Shown here piece after piece: positions 9,251 to 16,405 of a stretch of 41,364 nt of DNA. Origin of the DNA: Opitutus sp. GAS368. Lineage in GTDB: Bacteria; Verrucomicrobiota; Verrucomicrobiia; Opitutales; UBA953. The translations under genes were made by a program, and so were the position numbers. Position 1 is the stretch's first letter, and each line of letters begins with the position of its first letter. The DNA is taken from contig CALQIY020000006.1 of the NCBI GenBank assembly GCA_943330755.2, positions 1 through 41,364 of the forward strand, given 5' to 3'. A model generated the notes under the pieces. The model was not told the origin of the DNA, searched no databases, and worked only from the letters and a program-made list of their open reading frames with translations.

Positions 9251-9697
9251 ATGCCCAACGTCCCTGGTCTCCGCAGCCCCTATGAAGCCGTCCGTGGCTT
9301 CGTCTACCTTCCCCGGATGCTCGATAAACTCCGCCTGCATGCCCGGGGCGCGTTGCACCCCGACTTCGTCAACAACCTCGGCAAGGCCTTCGATGACCGT
9401 TGCTGCCAATACCTCGGCATCAAGTACGACGAACTGCGCATCTGGGTCCTGGGTAATCCGGCCGTCACCGACGAGGAAGTCATGGTTTGGGCCGAAGCCC
9501 GTGGCCGCAAGTTGAGCACGAATGACATCGAGATCTGGAATGGCTTCATGACCAAGCGGGGTTGGCGCGACGAGGCCAACGAGGTGCTCCTCCGCCGCCT
9601 CAAGGAGAACGCCCTCGGGCCCGAGGCGGGCGTCGACACCATGTTCGACTACATCGAGGTCGATGAGGGTCGCCCGGCCCGCCGCCAGGCGCTCTGA
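9251..9697 (+). CDS. DUF5069 family protein
   Basis: A cytoplasmic protein of 148 residues with no signal peptide or membrane segment. The sequence from LRSPYEAVRGFVYLPRMLDK to the C-terminus matches the DUF5069 pattern: a conserved LRSP entry, an R-hAxG segment and a cytosolic alpha-helical layout. This family has no known function and is common in Opitutae-type Verrucomicrobiota. The frame is open further upstream, but that part overlaps the divergent esterase gene; ATG 9251 fits the start of the conserved domain. No clear ribosome binding site is visible (CTTTGCGGGC before ATG). Confidence 0.78.
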   Translation: MPNVPGLRSPYEAVRGFVYLPRMLDKLRLHARGALHPDFVNNLGKAFDDRCCQYLGIKYDELRIWVLGNPAVTDEEVMVWAEARGRKLSTNDIEIWNGFMTKRGWRDEANEVLLRRLKENALGPEAGVDTMFDYIEVDEGRPARRQAL

Positions 9698-9846
9698 GTC
9701 GTGGTTGGGGATTGAGTCGGGGCGGGCGATTCGTATAAATCATTGGAGTCGACTGGTCTGCCTTGGGCGGAATGGTTGCCTCCCTCCTCGCGTGCTCGCC
9801 CCTTGTTTCATCCTTACGTCCGCTCCGGACCACGCCGTTACGGCTA

Positions 9847-9855
9847 GAGAGGTGG
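9847..9855 (+). promoter_or_regulatory. Shine-Dalgarno-like site of the first small membrane gene
   Basis: GAGAGGTGG lies 4 nt before the ATG at 9860. It is one of only two convincing purine-rich sites at a gene start in the window (the other precedes thiL), and it decides the start of this gene. Confidence 0.6.
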
Positions 9856-9859
9856 CCGT

Positions 9860-10351
9860 ATGGTGACGTTGGACGTCATTTTGGCGGATGCCGCCGTCGA
9901 GGCGGTCAAGGCCGTCAAGGACCCGAATGCGGTCACGAACAATTTCCAAGGTGCGATCCTCGCCTTCAAGAAAGGCGGTTGGATTGTCTCCCTCATCGGC
10001 GCGGCCGCGATGGTCGGCCGCCTCTTGATCGACGACGCCGCCGACGCGAACTGGCGCCGATCCGCGAAGCACATCCTGGCGGCCGCTCTCTTCGCCATCA
10101 TCGCCTTCTTCGTGACCTACCAGTGGGAGATGTCCGCGATCAACAAGGCCATCATCCAAGGCCTGACGGGAGCGCTGGCCCCCGAGCTCGTCGACTGGAT
10201 CTCCGCCAACATCAAGGCCAAGCTCGGCATCAAGGACAAGAAGTCCAAAGGCCGCGGTCGGAAACGCTCCTCGGGCCGGAAGCGCTCGAAGCCCAGGAAT
10301 CCGGACGCCGCGGTCCCGGCGCCGAAGCCATCCCGACGCAAGCCGCGCTGA
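9860..10351 (+). CDS. Small two-helix membrane protein with basic tail, unrecognised
   Basis: The protein has 163 residues and no signal peptide. Two hydrophobic helices are visible: about 39-56 (GGWIVSLIGAAAMVGRLL) and about 70-88 (ILAAALFAIIAFFVTYQW). A segment with GLTGALAPELVDWI follows, then from about residue 120 a strongly basic, Lys/Arg/Ser/Pro-rich tail (KKSKGRGRKRSSGRKRSK and onward). The overall plan recalls small holin-like proteins, but I cannot assign a family. The tail could bind nucleic acid or acidic lipid. It lies 28 nt upstream of a second small membrane protein gene and probably forms a two-gene unit with it. Confidence 0.7.
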   Translation: MVTLDVILADAAVEAVKAVKDPNAVTNNFQGAILAFKKGGWIVSLIGAAAMVGRLLIDDAADANWRRSAKHILAAALFAIIAFFVTYQWEMSAINKAIIQGLTGALAPELVDWISANIKAKLGIKDKKSKGRGRKRSSGRKRSKPRNPDAAVPAPKPSRRKPR

Positions 10352-10362
10352 ACCCCTTTAAT

Positions 10363-10383
10363 ATGAAACCCACCCAACTATGA
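10363..10383 (+). other. Possible minicistron MKPTQL overlapping the next start
   Basis: ATG at 10363 opens six codons (MKPTQL) that end in TGA at 10381-10383. The stop overlaps the ATG at 10380 (ATGA). The downstream gene has no Shine-Dalgarno site of its own, so re-initiation from this minicistron is conceivable. It may also be chance. Confidence 0.25.
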
Positions 10384-10832
10384 GTGCCACCCGTTCCCGA
10401 CGTCGAACCGCCAAGACGGGCCTGGTCCAGGCCGAAGCCGGCATCGTCGGCATGACCGTCGTGACCTTGCTCGTCTCCCTCGCTGGCCTATGGTTCAGTC
10501 ACGAGCTCAAGGACACCACCGAGCGCGTCCGCGGCGCCACCGTCAACATCCAGTCCTCCGTCGATGCGTACAAGAAGGCCATGAAGTCGACCGAGACGGC
10601 GGTGGTCCTCATCACGGACGAGGGTACGAAGTCGGACAACAAGAAGGTCGAAGAGACCGCCAACAAGGCCGTGGCCGCGCTCATCAATGCCGAACGCGAC
10701 ACCAAGGACTGCATCACGCTGCTCGATCAGGTGCTGAAGCTTCTGGCCACCTACGAGACGACCACGGTCACGTTCGCGGGTTGTTCGCTGATTTTCGCCC
10801 TCTTCGTCATCATCCGCCAATTCAAGCTCTAG
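10380..10832 (+). CDS. Small membrane protein with coiled loop between two helices, unrecognised
   Basis: The protein has 150 residues. It begins with a basic N-terminus (SATRSRRRTAK), then a first membrane helix (about 22-40, IVGMTVVTLLVSLAGLWF). A mainly helical hydrophilic region of about 85 residues follows (40-125), likely to form a coiled coil, and a second helix (about 128-145, VTFAGCSLIFALFVII) ends in RQFKL. By the positive-inside rule both ends face the cytoplasm and the helical domain faces the periplasm. I recognise no family. It follows the other small membrane gene and converges with thiL (16 nt between stops). Together they may form a membrane pair of unknown job. Confidence 0.7.
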   Translation: MSATRSRRRTAKTGLVQAEAGIVGMTVVTLLVSLAGLWFSHELKDTTERVRGATVNIQSSVDAYKKAMKSTETAVVLITDEGTKSDNKKVEETANKAVAALINAERDTKDCITLLDQVLKLLATYETTTVTFAGCSLIFALFVIIRQFKL

Positions 10833-10848
10833 CGGCCGAGCCCGCGGC

Positions 10849-11811
10849 TTAGCCGAAGTGGCTGAAGCCTTGGGCCTTGATGGGCTGCTGGTCGGCGGCG
10901 TCGCAAAGCCTGCCGCTGCCCTTGGCAAGGGTACCGATCGCGGTCAGCGGGGTGTTCGGGAAGGTTTTGGTGAACGTCGCCGCCAGGAAGTCGGCTTGGT
11001 CGGCGCTTACGGTGAAGAGCAGCTCATAATCCTCGCCGTCTTGGAGGGCGTGTTCGCGGGCGGGCTTGCCGTCCTGACGCGCGAGCTTGGTGGCGGCCTC
11101 GGAGATGGGTAATTGCGGCAGGTTCACGAGGCCATCGAGCTTCGGGCCGAGCAGGCCAGGGAGATCCTTGGCGAGGCCGTCCGAGAGGTCGGTGCACGCG
11201 GTGACGGCACCTTGGGCGCAGAGCCATTCGCCTTCCGCGAGCCGCGCCTGGAAGTTGAGGTGGTGTCCGTAGATCGAGCCACCCAGGTGCCCGGTGACGA
11301 AGAGCACGTCGCCGGCTTGGGCGGTGCGACGGGTGAGGATGCGGTAGGCGAAGCCTTGGACTGCGAGCGTGGCGCTGAAAGTGCCGGGAGCGGTGCGGCA
11401 GACATCGCCGCCGACGACCTTCAGGCCGGCGCGCGCGGCCGCGCGGCCGGCGCCATAGGCGAAGTCTTCCAGCCATTGGGCGTCGACATCCGGCCCCATG
11501 AGGATCGAAAGCAGCGCGTCGCCCGGGGTCGCCCCGGCGGCGGCGAGGTCGCTGAGGTTGCGTTGGATGAGTTTGGCGCCGGCCTTCTCACCGGAGCAAG
11601 AGAGGTCGAAGTGCCGACCGAAGACGACGGAGTCGATGGTGGCGACGCGGAAGGGGCGCTCCTGGCTGGCAGGGAGGATCGCGCAGTCGCCGCCCGGGCC
11701 TGCGGGGAAGGGAGGGCAGGCGTCGGCCAGCGTGGTGACGAAGCGCTGGATGATCTCCCCTTCGGTCAACTTGCCGACGCTGAGTTCGCTTTGCTTCGTG
11801 AAGACGCCCAT
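10849..11811 (-). CDS. thiL: Thiamine-monophosphate kinase
   Basis: ThiL phosphorylates thiamine monophosphate to thiamine diphosphate in the cytoplasm, the last step of cofactor synthesis. The protein has 320 residues, normal for the family. Features of the AIRS/PurM-type fold are visible: GPGGDCAIL and TIDSVVFGRHFDL near the N-terminus, NLSDLAAAGATPGDALLSILM (metal and ATP site), VVGGDVCR, TDLSDGLAKDL and HALQDGEDYELLFTV. The start has an upstream AAGGA, one of the few good ribosome binding sites here. It is the last gene of the pyrB, pyrC-like, CPBP, thiL series, 69 nt after the CPBP gene. Confidence 0.93.
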   Translation of the reverse strand: MGVFTKQSELSVGKLTEGEIIQRFVTTLADACPPFPAGPGGDCAILPASQERPFRVATIDSVVFGRHFDLSCSGEKAGAKLIQRNLSDLAAAGATPGDALLSILMGPDVDAQWLEDFAYGAGRAAARAGLKVVGGDVCRTAPGTFSATLAVQGFAYRILTRRTAQAGDVLFVTGHLGGSIYGHHLNFQARLAEGEWLCAQGAVTACTDLSDGLAKDLPGLLGPKLDGLVNLPQLPISEAATKLARQDGKPAREHALQDGEDYELLFTVSADQADFLAATFTKTFPNTPLTAIGTLAKGSGRLCDAADQQPIKAQGFSHFG

Positions 11812-11880
11812 GGTGCGTCCTTCATGGAGGCATTTCCCGCCCTTCGCAACCCTCCGCTCAAGGAAACGCGTGGTCCGCGC

Positions 11881-12813
11881 TTAGAACTGCGTCGCCGCGT
11901 TCGGTGCGATGTTCAACCAGATGAAAGTCACGAAGTTGAAGAGCATGTGGACGCCGATGCAGGTCAGCAGTCCGTAGCGGTCACGGAAGATGCACTGGAC
12001 GGCGCCGAACGCCGCGAGGGGGAGGAAGGCCGAGAGACTGCCGTGGATGAGGCCGAAGACCACGCCCGTCAGGACGATGGCGTAGCCGCGGGGCAGCCAG
12101 CCTTTGAGCAGCGGGTAGAGGGCGCCGCGGAAGGCGAGTTCCTCGGCGATGGGGGCGCCGATGACGATGGACAGGCCGAAGAACAGGATGGGTGACCAAG
12201 GTCCCGACCAATCGTAGTCCACGACCATTTTGACCACGACCTGGGGTTCTTCGGGCAACGCCTGTCCCTGCAATTCGCAAAAATAGTAGAAGAGTTTCCA
12301 AATCAGCCCGGCGGCGATCGTAAGCGTGATGATCGCCAGGTAGGACTTGAGCCAAGTGCTCACGCGGAAGGCCCGTCCGGCCAAGCGGATTTCCTCCATG
12401 CCATCCGTCGGTTCCGCGGGGGCGGCTTCGCCGGACGAGCTCGCGGTGGGGGCCCAATGGATGGTGCCGGGGGCGGCCAAGGTGAAGGTGATGAGCGTCA
12501 GCGTGGTCAGGCCTTGGCCAGTCAAGCTGGTGATGGCTTGGGTGAGCATGCCCGTTCCGAAGAGGCTACCCGTGAGGCCGAGGATCAGGCCTGCCCCGGC
12601 CATGCTGACGAGGAAGAAGATGACGGGGGCGGGCGACAGGAGGAACGTCACGACCTGCACCACCCAGGCCGGCAGGCCGGAGCTGAAGAGCTTCCGCGGG
12701 TGATCCACCGCGGGATGGGCGAGGCCCCGCGTCAAGTACCAAGCCCCCGCCAGCGCGGTGAGCAGCGACCAGACGATGAAGAGGTGATCGCGCCAGCCGA
12801 GCGACGTTTCCAT
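11881..12813 (-). CDS. CPBP family intramembrane glutamic endopeptidase
   Basis: A multi-spanning membrane protein of 310 residues with about eight hydrophobic segments. The CPBP (Abi/CAAX protease) motifs are present in order: EELAFRG (224-230) with the catalytic Glu pair and Arg, FGLIHGS (254-260, His257), and HMLFNF (289-294). Members cleave within the membrane or process C-termini, and several contribute to bacteriocin immunity; the target here is unknown. A long hydrophilic insertion (about 115-150) lies between the first and second halves. The ATG at 12811-12813 abuts the stop of the dihydroorotase-like gene, so the two are probably co-translated. Confidence 0.88.
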   Translation of the reverse strand: METSLGWRDHLFIVWSLLTALAGAWYLTRGLAHPAVDHPRKLFSSGLPAWVVQVVTFLLSPAPVIFFLVSMAGAGLILGLTGSLFGTGMLTQAITSLTGQGLTTLTLITFTLAAPGTIHWAPTASSSGEAAPAEPTDGMEEIRLAGRAFRVSTWLKSYLAIITLTIAAGLIWKLFYYFCELQGQALPEEPQVVVKMVVDYDWSGPWSPILFFGLSIVIGAPIAEELAFRGALYPLLKGWLPRGYAIVLTGVVFGLIHGSLSAFLPLAAFGAVQCIFRDRYGLLTCIGVHMLFNFVTFIWLNIAPNAATQF

Positions 12814-14124
12814 TTACTTAGCCGGCTGGCCGTCCTTGGTGATGAGCTGACCGCCGACGAACGTCGAGCGGATGCGCCCCTTGAGCGTGCGTCCGAGGAG
12901 CGGGTTGTTGCCGGACTTCGACAGCAAGGTCTTGGCCGAAGGCTTCCACGTGGCCTTCGGGTCGATGAGCACGACGTCGGCGAGGCCGCCGATGCGGAGC
13001 GTGCCGGCGTCGAGGCCGAGCGCGCGGGCCGGGCCGCAGGTCAAGCGCTGCAGCAGGAGGTTCAAATCGGCGTGACCGTCGGCCACGATGGCTTCGTAGG
13101 CGGCGGAGAACGCCGTTTCGAGCGTCGCGGCGCCGAACGGAGCGAGGTCAAACTCGCAGTCCTTTTCCGTGGCCGTGCAGGGCGAGTGGTCGGAACAGAT
13201 CGCGTCGAGCGTGCCGTCGACGAGCGCCGCGATGAGCGCTTGGCGGTCGGCTTCTTCGCGCAAGGGCGGGTTGAGCTTGAGGCGCGTGTCGTACTGGGCG
13301 AGCGCGGCGTCGGTGAGCAGCAGGTGGAGCGCGGAGACCTCGGCGGTGACGGAGGCCTGGGCGGCCTTGGCGCGGCGGACGATTTCGGCGGAACCACCGG
13401 AGGACAGGTGCTGCAGGTGGATGCGGGCCTTGGTCAGGCCGGCGAGGACGCAGTCGCTCGAGACGACGATTTCTTCGGCGGCGCGGGGGTAGCCGCGGAG
13501 GCCGAGACGGAGGGACCAGGCGCCTTCATGCATCTGGGCGCCATCGGTCATGCTGCTGTCTTGGCAATGGTCGAGGACGACGAGGCCGAACATCGCGGCA
13601 TACTCGAGCGCGCGTCGCATGATCTCGTTGTTCTGCACGCCGGAGGTGGTGTCGGTCACCGCGACAACGCCCGCCTTCTTGAGCGAGCCAATCGGTGCGA
13701 GGGCCTTGCCTTCATGGCCCTTGGTCAAGGTGCCCGCGGGCAGCACGCGGACGGACGCGTCGCGGGCGCAGAGTTCGCGGATGAGTTGGATCGTGCCGAC
13801 GTTGTCCGCGGCCGGGAGGCAGTCGGGCATCGTCACGACGGACGTGAAGCCACCGGCGGCGGCGGCCAAGGTGCCGGCCCGGATGCTTTCGCGGGCACCG
13901 CGACCTGGTTCACCGAGACGGCAGTTGAGGTCGACGAAGCCAGGGGCGAGGATGAGGCCGGCGGCGTCGATGACCTGGGCGCGGGCTTGGTCGGACTTCG
14001 AGAGCTTGTCGACGAAGCGACCATCCTTGGCGAAGACCTCGCCGCGGGCGTCGTCGCGGCCGACCGACGGGTCGATCACGCGGGCGCCGCGGATCCAGAG
14101 TGGGGTGTGTTCGGCGGTGTTCAT
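12814..14124 (-). CDS. Dihydroorotase homologue lacking the first zinc His pair (PyrC'-like)
   Basis: A 436-residue amidohydrolase-fold protein of the dihydroorotase family, encoded directly after pyrB with a 4-nt overlap. The fold is intact: PGFVDLN near 61-67, LDHCQDSS (184-191), HLQHLSSGGSAEIVRRAK (236-253), LKLNPPLREE (282-291) and SDHSP (311-315, Asp312). The usual DxHxH zinc-binding site reads D65-L-N-C-R69, so both His ligands are lost, and the HH of the later block reads LH. In established cases, such as the PyrC' protein of pseudomonads, such a homologue is inactive and holds the ATCase complex together. A similar structural role is inferred here; an active pyrC would then lie elsewhere. 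Confidence 0.88.
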   Translation of the reverse strand: MNTAEHTPLWIRGARVIDPSVGRDDARGEVFAKDGRFVDKLSKSDQARAQVIDAAGLILAPGFVDLNCRLGEPGRGARESIRAGTLAAAAGGFTSVVTMPDCLPAADNVGTIQLIRELCARDASVRVLPAGTLTKGHEGKALAPIGSLKKAGVVAVTDTTSGVQNNEIMRRALEYAAMFGLVVLDHCQDSSMTDGAQMHEGAWSLRLGLRGYPRAAEEIVVSSDCVLAGLTKARIHLQHLSSGGSAEIVRRAKAAQASVTAEVSALHLLLTDAALAQYDTRLKLNPPLREEADRQALIAALVDGTLDAICSDHSPCTATEKDCEFDLAPFGAATLETAFSAAYEAIVADGHADLNLLLQRLTCGPARALGLDAGTLRIGGLADVVLIDPKATWKPSAKTLLSKSGNNPLLGRTLKGRIRSTFVGGQLITKDGQPAK

Positions 14125-15062
14125 CGGGCGATGGCTCCGGTGCAGAGGTGAAGGACGGCCATGCGGACGGCGACGCCGTTGCGGACCTGCTCGAGGATGA
14201 CCGAGCGGGGTCCGTCGGCGACTTCGCTTTCGACTTCGACGCCGCGGTTGATCGGGCCGGGGTGCATGACGATGGCCTCGGGCTTGAGCCAGGCGGCGCG
14301 TTCGGCGTTGAGGCCGAACTGCGACGTGTATTCACCGAGCGAGGGGAAGTGGGTCGTCGTCTGGCGCTCGTGCTGGATGCGCAAGAGCATCACGGCATCG
14401 GCACCAGAGAGGGCCTTCTTGAGGTCGTGGACGATGCGGACCTGTGGGTAGGCCTCCTTGAGCGTGGCCGGGACGAGCGTGGCAGGGCCGGCGAGGGTGA
14501 CCTCGGCACCGAGCTTGGTCAGACAGAGGATGTTCGAGCGGGCGACGCGGCTGAAGAGGATGTCGCCGAGGATGGTGACCTTGAGTCCCTGGATCTTGCC
14601 GAAGCGCTGGCGGATGGTGAAAGCGTCAAGCAGGGCTTGCGTGGGGTGCTCATGGGCGCCGTCGCCGGCGTTGACCACCGAGATGTCGAGGGCATTGCCG
14701 AGGTAGCGGGCGGCCCCGGCCGAGGAGTGGCGCATGACGATGGCATCCACACCCATGGCGCGGATGTTCAGGGCCGTGTCGCGGAGGGTCTCGCCCTTCA
14801 CCAGGGACGAGGCGGTGGTGTTGATGGAGACGACTTCGGCGCCGAGCTTCTTGGCGGAGATCTCGAAGGCCGTGCGGGTGCGCGTGCTGGGCTCGAGGAA
14901 GAGGTTCACGACGGTCCGACCACGCATCAGGTCGAGCCCCTTGCCGGGCGCGAGGGCGGGCAGGAAGCGGTCGGCCTGACGGAAAAGGAGTTCGATCTCG
15001 GCTCGGGAGAGTTCCTCGATGCCCGTGAGGTCTTTTTTCGTCCAGGATTCTTGTTTGGCCAT
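14121..15062 (-). CDS. pyrB: Aspartate carbamoyltransferase catalytic subunit
   Basis: PyrB joins carbamoyl phosphate and aspartate in the second step of pyrimidine synthesis, in the cytoplasm. The protein has 313 residues, standard for the family. The carbamoyl-phosphate site STRTRT (59-64), the SSLVKGE loop (85-91) and HEHPTQALLDAF (137-148) are all intact. It overlaps the dihydroorotase-like gene by 4 nt (ATGA), as in pyrB-pyrC' operons of other bacteria. No pyrI gene is nearby. The 436-nt region upstream carries many palindromes but no recognisable pyrimidine control element. Confidence 0.95.
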   Translation of the reverse strand: MAKQESWTKKDLTGIEELSRAEIELLFRQADRFLPALAPGKGLDLMRGRTVVNLFLEPSTRTRTAFEISAKKLGAEVVSINTTASSLVKGETLRDTALNIRAMGVDAIVMRHSSAGAARYLGNALDISVVNAGDGAHEHPTQALLDAFTIRQRFGKIQGLKVTILGDILFSRVARSNILCLTKLGAEVTLAGPATLVPATLKEAYPQVRIVHDLKKALSGADAVMLLRIQHERQTTTHFPSLGEYTSQFGLNAERAAWLKPEAIVMHPGPINRGVEVESEVADGPRSVILEQVRNGVAVRMAVLHLCTGAIAR

Positions 15063-15293
15063 GCTGGGTAGGTGCGTGGCCCCAACGAAGTTAGGACCAT
15101 TGGGAAAGTGGGGAGGGGGAGGGGGTTGGCAAGTGCATTAACTCAAAGGGAGGCCGGGAACCGGAGAGGGAGAGCCGGAAAAGGGGGTTCAGTGCAAAGA
15201 TGAGCGCGGCTGAAGGCCGCGAGGGGACAAGTTGACATGGTGACATGGGGGCATGGGGTTGTGTCGCCGCTTTGCGGCGTGGCATTGTTTGAG

Positions 15294-15321
15294 GTAGGGA
15301 CAGCACTGCGTGCTGTCCTAG
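15294..15321 (+). repeat. REP-like palindrome, TAGG-GCACTGCGTGC-CCTAG family (copy 2)
   Basis: A perfect 9-bp hairpin with arms GGACAGCAC (15298-15306) and GTGCTGTCC (15310-15318), loop TGC, flanked by GGTAG and TAG and followed by GCATCTTAACA. Compared with the copy at 8315-8341 the centre and flanks are the same, while the stem bases TTGG/CCAA become ACAG/CTGT, changing on both arms together. Confidence 0.65.
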
Positions 15322-15425
15322 TTGCATCTTAACAGCGGGGATAGCGGATGGAGGGGATGGGGGATGATGCAGCGCAAAGGTACGAAACGGCCTACGGCCT
15401 GTGCAGACGTGCAAAAGTTTGCGGA

Positions 15426-15450
15426 GGGCGCGGCGAAGCCACGCCCCTAC
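15426..15450 (-). repeat. REP-like palindrome, GTAGGGGCG family (copy 2)
   Basis: Arms GGGCGCGGC (15426-15434) and GCCACGCCC (15438-15446), loop GAA, then CTAC. Read on the minus strand it begins GTAGGGGCGTGGC, the same boundary word as at 8253-8279, and the odd pair becomes a G-T wobble. Confidence 0.5.
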
Positions 15451-15498
15451 CTGTGATTCCCCTTGTCCCCGTGTCCCCTTGCCAACTTGTCCCCTAAC

Positions 15499-16290
15499 TT
15501 ACAGTCCCTTCAACTCCCTGACCTTCGCGCCGATGGCGGCGGCGGCTTCGGAGCGCTTGTCCTTGTGCGCGGCGATGACGTTGACGAGGGCGCTGCCCAC
15601 GACGACGCCATCGGCGACTTTACCGACGGCCTGGACGTGCGCGGCGCTCGAGATGCCGAAACCGACGCAGATGGGCAGGGCGGTGTGCTTGCGGATCTCG
15701 GCCACGGCCGAGGAGAGGTTGGTGGCGAGTTCGGAGCGTTCACCGGTGACGCCTTCGCGCGAAACGTAGTAGATGAAGCCCGACGCGTGCTTCGCAATGA
15801 GGGCGATGCGGGCCGGCGGGGTGGTCGGGGCCACGATGAAGACGTTCGCCAAGCCGTGCTTGCGGCAGGCGGCGATGAGGTCGCCGGCTTCTTCGGGCGG
15901 GCAGTCGAGCACGAGCAGCCCGTCGCCACCCGCGGCCTTGACCTTGGCGCAGTAGGCTTCGACGCCGAACGAGAAGAGCAGGTTGTAGTAGCAGTACAGG
16001 ACGATTGGCTTGTCCGTCGCGGCCCGCGTGGCAGCCATGATCTCCAACAGGTGGTCGAAGGTCATCCCCGATTCCAGGGCGCGTTGGGAGGCCAGCTGGT
16101 TCGTCAGGCCGTCGGCCAAGGGGTCGGAGAAGGGCACGCCCACTTCGAGCACATCGGCGCCGGCTTCGGCCAAGGACTTCAGGATGGCCTTGGAGGTTGC
16201 GACGTCGGGGTCGCCGGCGCATACGTAGCTGACGAAGGCCGGGCGGCCTTCGGCTTTGCAGCGGGCGAACGTCTGGGCGAGTCGGTCCAT
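15499..16290 (-). CDS. trpA: Tryptophan synthase alpha chain
   Basis: TrpA splits indole-3-glycerol phosphate into indole and glyceraldehyde 3-phosphate and passes indole to TrpB. The protein has 263 residues, typical of the family. The catalytic residues fall at their standard places, Glu49 (LEVGVPFSDP) and Asp60 (LADG), and the phosphate-binding GFGISS segment is present near the C-terminus. The frame is open upstream of 16290, but that part lacks family similarity; ATG 16290 gives the normal N-terminus (MDRLAQTFARCKAEGRPAFV). It stands alone here: trpB is not adjacent on either side. Confidence 0.95.
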   Translation of the reverse strand: MDRLAQTFARCKAEGRPAFVSYVCAGDPDVATSKAILKSLAEAGADVLEVGVPFSDPLADGLTNQLASQRALESGMTFDHLLEIMAATRAATDKPIVLYCYYNLLFSFGVEAYCAKVKAAGGDGLLVLDCPPEEAGDLIAACRKHGLANVFIVAPTTPPARIALIAKHASGFIYYVSREGVTGERSELATNLSSAVAEIRKHTALPICVGFGISSAAHVQAVGKVADGVVVGSALVNVIAAHKDKRSEAAAAIGAKVRELKGL

Positions 16291-16405
16291 GGGAGCCGTC
16301 AAACAAGACGCCTTTGGGCCGGAGGGCAAGGCGAGACGCCGTTTGCGCCGATCCCCCAAGGTTTCTCCGCTTTCCACCGCCCCCGCCGCCGTTTAGGGTC
16401 GGACC

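Larger units (their letters stand above)
15223..15494. repeat. 12-bp inverted repeat bracketing the intergenic palindromes
   Basis: GGGGACAAGTTG (15223-15234) is the exact reverse complement of CAACTTGTCCCC (15483-15494). The 272-nt segment they bound contains four of the hairpins listed for this gap. It carries no transposase. A small non-autonomous element is one reading; the TTGTCCCC words are also repeated locally, so chance cannot be excluded. Confidence 0.4.
15063..15498. other. Gene-free palindrome-rich region between pyrB and trpA
   Basis: No credible gene lies here. The region holds several small hairpins: CGCGGC/GCCGCG (15205-15221, loop TGAAG), CGCCGC/GCGGCG (15265-15279, loop TTT), a perfect 9-bp palindrome (15294-15321), GGCC/GGCC (15389-15399, loop TAC) and a second REP-like element (15426-15450). 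Two stretches starting CAG(T/C)GCAAAG, at about 15190 and 15370, introduce the first and fourth hairpins and look like diverged direct copies. A 12-bp inverted repeat brackets 15223-15494. The promoter of pyrB must lie in this region, but I see no clear -35/-10 pair. Confidence 0.6.

Noticed and set aside
15091-15414. Possible 107-residue minus-strand gene in the pyrB-trpA gap
   Set aside because: Low-complexity, Pro/Ser-rich, built from the repeats of the gap, no start signal and no domain.
15499-16290. trpA as part of a trp operon in the window
   Set aside because: Neighbours are a non-coding gap and a divergent DUF3147 gene; no other trp gene is present.
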